Origin: Montifringilla adamsi
Taxonomy: Eukaryota; Chordata; Aves; Passeriformes; Passeridae
DNA: 64,000 nucleotides
Direction: 5' to 3'
Assembly (NCBI GenBank): GCA_017590115.1
Contig: JAGGNK010003335.1
Coordinates: 8,123,916-8,187,915, forward strand
The position numbers and the translations under genes are program-made. Of the stretch, positions 50,493 to 61,600 are shown piece by piece; positions within the stretch are counted from its first letter, which is position 1; the number at the start of each line of letters is the position of its first letter. Under the pieces are notes generated by a model. The model ran no database searches. It was given only the letters and a program-made list of their open reading frames with translations, and was not told the DNA's origin.

Positions 50493-50600
50493 TGACTCTA
50501 TGCAAATGACATCATCGTGCGGCCAGCGTGCTCTTCCGACAATAAATTTGTTTGGCACACGAAGTCAAAACCGAGCTTTTTCAAATCGTCAGCATCTTGA
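50493..50600. promoter_or_regulatory. Candidate regulatory element: octamer plus AP-1/CRE-like sites
   Basis: Within 25 bp lie TGACTC (50493-50498), the perfect octamer ATGCAAAT (50500-50507) and TGACATCA (50507-50514). A stretch with about eight CpGs in 90 bp follows, in otherwise CpG-poor surroundings. Motif matches alone do not prove function. Confidence 0.3.
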
Positions 50601-53600
50601 GCTCAGTCTTGCAGCTAAACACCACGTTGTGTTCCTTCTACTCCACATCTCACACTTCAGCAACAATGCAATCTCAGCAATCAAACCTGAGCTGGCACTT
50701 TTTGTGATGACTCACAGAGGTGATGAAAATACGATTGCTCTCCCAGACTTGGGCTGGCTCAAAATGGCACCAAATGTATCACAGAGGTGTCTCTTAATTC
50801 CCCGCCCTCTGTTCAAAGAATTAAACACGCACACAGAGAAGAGACAGATGCAGCAATGAAATGGCCATTTTACCCTCATTTGTCACCAGTCTGACTCTTA
50901 ACTAATGGGGCTTAATGTAGTTGTACATTATGGTTTCAGATGGGTGTCTTTACTCACTCTGAGTTATGCACTTCATGAGGAGCAGCAGCAAAACCACACG
51001 CTCACCAACCGAAGCACTGAGAAATAAGGCTGGAGTGAGGCTCTGTAAGTTAAAGTGACATTTAGTAGCATAACAACCACATAACCTCCAGATGGAGGCT
51101 CTTAACCCACAGCAGACTTATTTCTAAGGCTGCGTTTGTCACAGGTGACATGCAGCTACATGCTCCCCAGACACAGTGACACACAATAGAGAAACCTTCA
51201 TTCTCTCTGAAGGCAGAAATGTTTGTCCTTGTCACCCAGTGAAAGATGGCAACTCCAGCCTGGTGTGTGCTGCAATCATACCAGCACAGTGAACCTGGCA
51301 GGAGGAAAATTAAAGCAGCCAAGAGGCAGTGCCTACCTCTTGAATCAATTTATCTCAGGGCATGCCTGCAGCCCTCCTCTGTGAGACACCACTGCTGTGC
51401 ACCAGAAACATCACTGAAATAGTCAACAAATATCGACCTCTAAAACACCAGCCAGGCTGTTCTGCAGGAGCCCTGCATGTGACTCAGTGTGGGAATGCAT
51501 CTTCAAAAGCAAGAGTTTCAGGCACCATTCTCTTAGAAAAAAACAGAAACAAAAACTCAGCTCCCAAACAAACAGTTCATTTCAAACCACTCTTCCTCCT
51601 TCTTTTAATTGCACCAGGAATGAGCTTTTCTGGAGTAGTATTTTAAAAGTCTTGGAAAAGTTCTGCCAAGTCCCAGAAAAACACAATGTAATTTTAAAAT
51701 TATAGTCTGACAAACTGCTGCTTTGAGAGAACAACCATCTTCTAAATGACTGAGCAGGAGGCCCCAATCGCTGCTTTACACAGGCTAGAGAAGAGAATGG
51801 GGGAGCACGTAGTGGTCACTGCTCCACTCCATGCAGGCCACAGACTTCAACAATACCTGAGCATCACCACACTGGTAATGAAAATCTCAAGGAATTGCTC
51901 TGCACCATCTTTGCTTGGCCTCAATTTGGTCACTGTCCTTGAAAATATCAGGATGGCACCACAGCACTTCTGTGTCTTGTTACAATGTCAGATTGACACC
52001 ACACAGCTCCATCAAATAACAGTTAAATCCATTTGTGTTATTTCAGTCTGAGCTGGACTGTGCACTAGAGAATACTACACAGAGACAGGGCACACTGGGT
52101 GCAGCAGTGATCACCTGAATGAGCTCATGGTCCAGACAACAACCTGGACTGAAGCTGGAGATGAGACACCAAAAGCAGTGACAGATGATCACTGCCTCTT
52201 ACCACAGATGGGAAAGTAATTTATTTTCATTTCTACAAGTCCTCTGCAGCTTTCAGACCTGTCAGTAATAAAGCACTTCACAGCAGGAGCAAAGTGGTCC
52301 AGGATAATCCTGCAACATAACTCTTCCTCATAAACTGCAGCGATGGGCAATGCACCTTTGCTTACTAGCCCTGCTTTGGAATCCCACTCAGCACCTGTGG
52401 GACCACATCAGGCAGGGAGGATTTGGGGAGCTGTCAAAGGGCAGGGGAGACCCAGTGCCACCAACCCTTTCCCTGCCCAGCCACACTACAGGTGCCACAA
52501 AGATGTCCCACACAGGACAGGATGACCAAGAGCAGAAGCAGCTGGCTGAAACCCACACCCAAGGTGCAGAACGTGATGCTGCTCTGCAAAGAAACGTGGT
52601 TTGGACAAAGTTCCAGCCACAATTCTGTCTTTTATCCCCAAATGAGCCCATGGCCTGCAGTCATCCACGCTGGGTCCAAGCAGAGTGACAGTGTGTGACA
52701 CGTGTGACATGCAGCCCCACTGCTGACAGCCTTGCTGGCGGGAGACTTAGAGCTTTGTGTTGCTGGACATGAACCCACATCCTTCAGCTGACCCAGAGGC
52801 CATCAGACTTTGAACCTGTGTATCACCATGTCCCTGTGGCCAAGGCCAGCACAAGGCACCCACAGAGCCAACACCAGCAGCACAGCTGCTGCCTCCAAGG
52901 AAGCTGCAGGAGAGGGTCAAAGCAAAGGAAAACACCACTTGTCTGGTGAACATTTGATTGTGGCACAAGACAATTTGTCCAGGGTGGAATTCACCCCTGA
53001 ATTTGCCCCATGGTGGAAGGGCAAATTCACTTTTAAGCTTTACAAACAGACTTGAAAAAAATTCTACCAGCTGGACACACCGCATCCCACAGCAGGAGTG
53101 GTCCCTGTCTTCCAGCTTTCATGATCCACAGAGCTCTGCTTGCTGCTGGCTATAACCTAGAGTATTAACAGTACAAGATTTATGTCTAAAGCATATTAGT
53201 AACACTTTTAAATGGTGAAGGAGGCATTTTAGCAAACACTAAATTCTGCAAAAGCTCTGTTTGGCAGAGTTATCGATAATCCTATTAATGACAAGGTGCA
53301 ATTTACATCAAACTGGCAGTGGAAAGGAGATACAGGACTTATGTGAAACAAAAAGATAATGCAATATTATTTCAGTGACTGTGCCTTCTCTTAATTGCCT
53401 TGTTATGTATGCTCAGGGCTCACAGTCTATCACGGATGAAGTTGTTTGTTCATAAAGCAGCACACAAGAGGTTTTTAATCCAAGATCCCTCTAGCTGCAT
53501 TTCAGGATTCATTTCAAAGTTGTCTTTAATTTTTCTATTTTGTGGAAGTTTATCCTAATATTAGCAAGCACTCCTCTGAAAAGAAATTGCTATGCTCAGT

Positions 53601-55554
53601 TGTGCTGCTTGTACTGGATTATTTGACTGCTTACTAAGGCTTTACTCAGTAAGACTGCACAAAGAGACATAACTTGCAAAGCAGACTGCAGGGCTCATGT
53701 CACTCATTCCAGGTTTGCAGAAGGGCTGCTGGCCCTCAGGACTGAATCCAACTCATTTGTGCATTTGCACAGACCTTTTGCACAATTATGAAACAACTCC
53801 ATCAAACTGAATGCATATTTCTAACGTAACAAGCAAATTTAACCTCTAAGAACATATCTATCCTATTAACACATTAAAAAATATATTGGAAATTTTAAAG
53901 ATTGCAGAAAGATGCACTTGAGGCTTTAAAATTACTTAAATTATTTGTTTTCTTCTCAACATTATCTCATCTTCAGGTGTCTGTGTGGGAGGGCAGACAG
54001 ATGGTTACTCAGCTGAGGAACTTGAGGCTGCTCTGTCTTTGTACAATGGCAACAACCAGCAGTCTGGAAGGAAGATAGGCTTCAGCCCGGGCCAAAGTCC
54101 AAATTCAGGAGAAGAGACTGTGGAAACATCCTTTATGGGAACTGCTCAGATCTAGCTTTCGTGTGGTTTTGCTTCAGCTTCAATTCCCAAGACTCTCACA
54201 GATGGATTTGGTCATTACACCATGAACAGCTAAAAAACCCAAGGTGCACATTTTTATACCATATATAGTGGTAAGAATGTCAGCTATGCTGGGAATGAAG
54301 ATGATGAATGAACTTATTTTATTTCTAGTTTTAATTATTGGGTAAATTCCATTTACCACCTAGAATGTGAATGTGTTTTATTACAATAATATGCTTCCGG
54401 CATGAAGCCAAGACAGAGCTTCCAAGCAAGGGGGAGGGGGCATTAAACTGTGCTGGCTGGTGTTGAAAGCACTTGACATTCTCCATTTCATTTCCTAGGT
54501 GCCACATAATAAATAAGCTCAATAAACTGTTACTTACAGCCCTGGCCAATTTGAAATCCTACCTGATAGATTTATTTCAAGTATACCCTGTCCTCCAAAG
54601 CTGCTGGGAAACAACAACTTGACACTGCCAACCTGTTCTTTCTAGATCTGACATTGTCTGTACATCAGCAAAGCCACTTCCAGTGCTTGTTTGCAGAGAT
54701 GCTGAAAGTCACTGGAAGCTGATGGCTGCCTGAATTCATTGCTGAAGACACAACAGGTAAGCCAGGTGACATTCAGCTGTCCTACATCACAGGCACTGCC
54801 CAAAAACTGAGACCACAAAAATGAAGAAACAGATTTGGGGTTTTTTTTCAATTTGTATTCCACAATCCACTATCCCTTGCTTAGGATTAACAACACTGGC
54901 CAATCTTTAGCTCTACTCACATTTGCACCAGAATAACTCGAGCTTCTCAGAACTTTCCCTATAAAAGCTATCAGCTGGCGTTACCTGCCTCTGGCAAATG
55001 CAGAGAAAAAAACACCAGGTGTTTCTCTAGGTGTGTTCTGGTGTCCTCCATGCAGATGATTGATGTGAAGAGGACTGGAACTGGACTTCCCAATTTATGA
55101 CAGCCTTGCCTCAAAACAAACTGCAAATGAGAGTGTCGCAGTCTGCTGTATTAATTCAGGTACATGGTGAAATTAGTGAAACCAATCAGTCCTGGGTCTG
55201 ACAGGTCAGTGACAGGCAGTGCAACTGTTTCATACAGCTGATGGAAGCTGGGAGCTCACACTGCAAGGACCATCTGCAAACACACCTTTGGGCTCTCCAG
55301 CTTGGGGCTGTTTCACACTTGAGCTGCTCTGGCTGAAATTTCAGTCTCAAGTCAAACCCTACCCCATCCACCCCTCGACAAGGCTGTTCACCACCAGCAC
55401 CCTGTGCAAGCAAAGTCCTCCAGCAGCAGCATTTGCTTCTCACACACTCAATGCAGCAGTCTGGCCTGTGAGCCCAGCTGGAGCTGCTGCAGAAGGAGAC
55501 AGCCCAAGAGATTTCAATGTTATCATGGCTCTCCATGAATGACTTTGAAGGGAT

Positions 55555-55609
55555 ATATAGAGCCTATCTTCAGGAGATCTGTCTTTATATAGATCCTATC
55601 TTCAGGAGA
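55555..55609. repeat. 32-bp-period imperfect tandem duplication
   Basis: ATATAGAGCCTATCTTCAGG at 55555 recurs as ATATAGATCCTATCTTCAGG at 55587, both followed by AGA. Confidence 0.88.
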
Positions 55610-58600
55610 CTAGCTGGAAGGGCACTGCCTGTGCAGGCAAGCTTGTTCCATCCAGTCTTTTATCTTGTAACTTGCAGGATCTCCACACAGCAGAGATGAT
55701 CCAGAACCACATTTGCCAAATCCTCCCACACAAGGCCTGCAGGATGGTCATTTCCAGCTGCCAGGGCTATAAAGGAGGATGGGATAACACAGCCTTTCCT
55801 ATTGGATAAAGATGTTTATTCCAACCCACACAGCAACTGCTATTGTTTTCCTTAATAAGTATTCAAATCTTGTCCTGTTACGAATTCCAGAATTACTTTT
55901 ACTAGTTAGTTTACACAACATACGTAATTACATTTCCATGAATACAAGCCCCATTTCCTGTCGTGCCTTTACATCCAAAGAAACAGCTCAGCAATACATT
56001 AATGCGTGGCTGAAGGCTGGCAGGTCCCTGGGAGCTTTGGGTGCCTCCTGACAGGAAGGAGCTCTGCCTGCGGAGTGGGGAACAGGAGCTGCACCTGCCA
56101 TGAGCAGCGAACAGCACTGCGGGTTCCTGTGCACAACTGTGGAGCCCAGGGGAAGCTCCATATGCTCTGAGATATCTGGTTAGTGCTGCCAGAGGCTGCT
56201 TGGCTCTGCACAAACTGCTGGGGATGGGGCTGGGACAGTCCCAGCTCTGTAGGAACACACGTGCCCTCCCACAAGGCAGGATTCCAGCAGCACTGCAGCA
56301 GCTGCCAGGTACTCGGTGAAGCCACTCACACCCGTGCTTCTGGGTGCACTTGTACATTTTCACAAGTGTCTCAATGTTTGGCAGACTCCCTGGATTCCCT
56401 ACCACTGGGGAACCAGGGACAGAAGAAAGACCACTCTCCACACATTTCAGCCACTGCAGAAGTTATCAGAGAGATTTCAGTGAAGGAAACACAAGCCAAG
56501 CTTCACCTCCACATTCTGCTCATGCCAGCTGGAAAAGGGAGGTTGGGGCAGAGAGAGAACAAAGCCACATGGCTGTGGTTTCCTTCCAACAAATGGAGCT
56601 CAGTGCAGTGGCTGCTCTGGAGCCAAACCCCCTTCACCCCTCCCAGCCCGTGCACTCTCAGGGCTCCCAGCAGGGCCTGCCTGCAGGATGTTTCTGTTTC
56701 CTCATCCACACTGAAATGTGAATGATCCTCCAAGTTACGGGGTGGCAAAGATCAACATGGTGCAAGTTTCCCTCTCCTGGATGAGACACCAGCTCGTGCC
56801 AACCGGTGGTGCATTATGCACGTCTCAAACTGCTCCAGCTCTGCATTAGCATTCTGAAGCACAGCTTCATCCTCCTGCTTCAGAGACCAGCCCCTGCTTT
56901 ACATAAATCTTTAATGAAACGCTCTGCCTCAAGCACTGTGCCTACGAACAAAAGGCAGAGTTGAAGGAAAACAGTTTTACCTCCAAAAAACCAAAGCAGT
57001 TCTACAAATAGCACACAGAAATTACATTTGCTGCACCAATCTGGAGTCCCTGGAGCACCACTATAAAGAAAGCAGAGTTGTGAGAAGCTGGGACAACTGC
57101 AAGTGCTTTCCAGAAAGACAGGCAGGAGAGTCATCCAGCTGAGCTTCATGCTAAAACACAGCAGGACAGACCCAGAGTCCCAGTGCCCGTGTCTGGTTGA
57201 TGCCCACGTGGGAGGTTGTGAAGCTGCATGTGCCAGATTGGCACCAAATGCTCCCCCAGCAATGCAACAGGTCAGGAGACTGATGTTAAAGCCTTGAGAC
57301 TTAAAAACACATGCACAAGTCTATCAAATTCCTATTCCCTAACCATAAGAGTGCTTATGGTTAATGCTGTCAAGTGTTTCAAGTGCTTCCCTCAGGAATT
57401 TAAAGGCTGTAAACGTTCATCACACCCTGCAATACATGCTAAGTAGAAATAGCACTAGACAGTGAAACTGTACCGATCAGGATGAGGAATTGTTATTTTA
57501 AAATAAAACTAACTAAGTACCATGAAGCTAAAGATAAAATTGCAGGGGCTGGCAACACAGTGTGACAAGGACAGTGAGATCCTGATGCAAAACAGTGACC
57601 AGGAGATGTTACAAGATCCTCAGAGCTGAGAACTTTCGATGCAAAGACATCCAGCATTTAGGGCTTCACACTGCAACACTTGATGATTTTCAAAGCAGTC
57701 TATAGGAGTTAAGGCATGTATATTCCATCAAACTTAATGGAAAATGTTTGCCTAAATCCTCAAGACTGCCTTGAAAACATATATTTCACATTCACAATCT
57801 GGACTGGATGCTTTAATTTTAATTTTTAATATTCACATCTGCATGTAGGCCCCAGGTCAGTAAATCATTTAAATGTGTGCTTCAAAATGCAGCAGCCAAC
57901 AAAGCTACTCATGTGCTCAAAATTTAGTAAACATATAAACGTCCCATCCAGCAGAGGTGGAGCTGCTCAGATGGTTCTGTGGTTTTGCTGAACTGATGCC
58001 TGAAGCCTGCAGAGGCTGCCACGAGAAGTTACCATTTTGCCAACGTGTATCACAATATTGCCATGCTTACTCTATAAATCAAGGGGAACAGCAATGCCAG
58101 AGACGTGCTCAGAGACAGCCTGGGGTCTTGGAGACATGGGTTACTTGTGCACTTTGGCTTTCTCATCCACATTTTGGGTTCCTTAATCAGGGATCTGAAC
58201 TGAGCTGAAAAACTGGATCCAACTGGATGTTTTTCAATTTTGCCTTTATTTTACTGAGCAGCAGGAATCCTAGACTAGGTTTTCAGTATCACATAAACAT
58301 CTATGGAGAAGATTACAAATAAAGCACGAAAACTGTCCAAACACCCAAACCAATACCATAAAGTAACAGTAATAGAACAAACTCTTCTCCCCAGCTAGAT
58401 TTCAAATACACAGGATACAAATGGCTCTGGCAATTCAAAATGCCTTCAGATTTGTCTCCCCCTTACCTCTGCAGGACAGCATGGGATGACCAGGGACAGG
58501 AACTGAACTCAAGAACTCCAGCTGAAGGCCCAGCGATGGGCAGGCAGTGTTATGCCCCTTGGGATGAGGCATTTTGGGAAGGATCGCCATGAATATTTGG

Positions 58601-61600
58601 GCCTAATCTCCAACTTGGGAACTGAGGTCTCTGAAGGTATGGAAATATTTGGATCTCTCCACCAGCTTCTCACTTACCCCAGCCAGATTAAGAGTCTGAC
58701 AATAAATAATCATTACATGCACCCAACATTTCAGCTTTATAGAGCCAAACAGCTATTTGTGGCTGCATTTTTATACTCAGAACTCAAAATTAATCATATT
58801 AAAGCTCAGCAGTTTCCACTTGCAGTCACATCCAAGGTAAGAAGTAGGCAAAACAGCATTTGGATGTTAAACATTATGTGGTGTGACTGTGCAAAGAGTG
58901 AAGGAGAGAGCCTGCTCTCCCACTGCTGCCTGTTGCTCTCCTTGCAATAGACAGCAGCTGGCAGAAAGTGGGATGGGGATGTTCAATCTGCTGATGTAGC
59001 AGAGAATGAAAACACAGAAAGGTACAAACCCCCCCAAGGACTGCCCTGCCCCTTAGCAAAAGCGCACACTGCCCACAGGATGAGCCCTGCTGCTGTCAGT
59101 CCCACAACCCGCAACCCGAGGCAAGGGAGAGGGAGGAGATTCACAGCTCCAAAAGAGGGAAGAGACTCCCTTTTGGCATCAGTTCATGGGCAGGGTAAAA
59201 CCTTCAAGCCACGCTCTCAGTGAGCATCCAGCACATGTGGGGGAGGAGACAGCGCTGTGGGATTTTGGGTCTAGTCAGCAGACACAGGCAGGTTTGCAGA
59301 GGAACACATAAACAGTGAGGGCAGAGCTGTGCACATAAAAATCCCAGCACGGGGCTGACAATCTGCAGGGTTGCTCCCACAGCTGCGCCGAGGCACGCTC
59401 AGACAGCGGCGCACATTTGGCCTCCCCTCGTCCAGCTGTGAGCCTGGACAAAGTCCTGCCAAGCACAGAGGAGTGCCAGCTTTCACACCAAATCCCTCCC
59501 CACTCCCTGAAACCCTCCATGGATCCTTGTCATTTGGAAGGACGAGCACATGTGAGAGGCAGGAGGAGCTGCCCACATGCTGAGAGTTCAGTGGCTGATG
59601 CTGAAGGTGTAAGGGATATTTGCATGGGGACAGCAGGCTCATGCCAGCAGGTACCAGACACAGCAGCTCACAGCTGGACAGCTGCACAAACTTCCCCCTC
59701 AGGCAGTGATCACTGTCTGGGCTGTGCCACACTGTCCTCAAGACACTCAGCTGGGCCCCATTGAAATAATCTTTTTTTCACTGCACTGGTGCTGCTGGCA
59801 GGCAGACAGCAAACTGCAGGGTTCTCTGCAGCCCTTTATTCCTATTCCCGCTGTAAGGTTACCACCCTGGCCCTTCTGCACAGGAATCCTCATCCTCCCA
59901 AACATGCACAGACCCCTACTCCTACATTACAGCAAGGCAAGGACTTTCAAGGCCAGGTGTTCTGAGTCACAGCATGCCCTGCATAAAGAACAGGGCTCCC
60001 TTGAACTCATTTCTGTGTGAACGACAGCTTCATTTTCACAAAGAGCAGCTCATCTTGATCCTTCTGAGTAATTCCACTGATTGGAGCCACCAGTAGATTG
60101 CTCTGTGGCTCATTGATTAAGCTCAATGTGAATAATTGCATTACTGAAATAGATTGGCTCAGGCACCACTGAAGAGAAGTCAGAGCAGCCAGGGGTGGCA
60201 GAGCACCTGCACAAGGGCCACCCTGGCACCCTGACTCTGGCAGGACAGCAGAAGGTGCCTGTGTGGCTGCCCAGAGCTGACCCCCAGAAGCTCAGCAGCT
60301 TGCCTGTTCTTCCCTATGGCTGTATTTCACTCCCAAGTGGATGGGCCACTCCACACCGTGGCCCCAGCCGTGGATTTAGTATGCATGACAGTGCTCCTGG
60401 GGGCAGTGCCTACACGGAGCAAGGCTAAACATGCTGACAAAGGCAAGGGAAGTGACCTGGAAATGACAAAGTGAGGCAAGGGAAGGAGCAAAGACAAGGT
60501 GGCTGAGGAGAAGCATCTGCACAGTTATTTCTATAGAGCCCACTGAGGAGAGGTGACGAGGTTTGTCTGACACAGTTGGTGCAGTGCAGGCACTGCTGGA
60601 TGTCTCTGCTGTGGGCAAAGTTCTGTGGATTGGCAGCCAGAAGATTAATCCTGTACCTTTCAGAAGTGGTGGGGGCTAGACACAGAATAAAAAAATAGCT
60701 ACTTTAGTTTTTCATCACGTAGAAGATGATGTCGAACGGCAGAGACGCAGTGTCCTGAGCACAGTCCCAGCTTCTGGCAGCAAGCACAGAGCTGCCACAC
60801 AACTCTGGGCAGCTTAAACTGCAATTCTCAAGGCTGAGGTCCCTTTTTCATAACAAGGAACAGCAGAAAAATTACTTTTAATATGCAGAAGGAATCATCT
60901 GTAAAACCAAAGATGAAATCTAAAAAAACTATAGTGCTACTTTTATGATAAATGAGGTTTTAAACACTACATGAGAGAAGAGACTTCCCTTAAATAGGTG
61001 CCAGTTAATTAATGAGATTTGGTAAATGAGTGCATTTCCTGTGCAACAAACGACAGGCTTCCACTTCCAAAGTACATTATGTTAAATTGGACAAAGGCCC
61101 ATTATTCTGGAATAAAAGATTGCCCACTGGAGGGTTCACGCTGAAGTATTCCAAGAATATCTTCATCCAGGAATACAAGCTGTGTATTTGCAAGCGGAAA
61201 CCAAGCAATCCTTAAAAATACCAATACCTCCTACAGGAGCTGGTACATTCAAAGATTTAGCACTTAGTAATAAAAAAAAACCCACAGTAGCTCAGCCTAT
61301 TGGTTTAACAAAAGCTCAGGAGACAGGGATGAGCTGCCTCCTGTGACCAGAAGGCTCTTGGGGCAGGTTTATGCTCTGCAGTATAAAGCAATGAACTGGC
61401 CCCAAACCCTGCACTGCACAGACATCACATCTCACACTGTCACTACCTGGGAGCCACTGTGTACCTTGATGGGAACAGTGAGCCACAGTGGGAGCTGGTT
61501 TGGATGGGGTTAACAGCATTTGTGCAGTGTGCCCACTGCAGGGTGTGGACAGGACAGGCTCAGCATCCCCAGCACTGGGCAGAAACCCACAGTGGCCTCG

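Noticed and set aside
56183..56725. Overlapping long ORFs on both strands (55911-56725)
   Set aside because: Open frames in several phases at once point to low stop-codon density, not to a gene.
59340..59450. CpG-richer patch considered as the RASGEF1C promoter
   Set aside because: Only about six CpGs in 40 bp, no island around it and no suitable donor on the gene strand.
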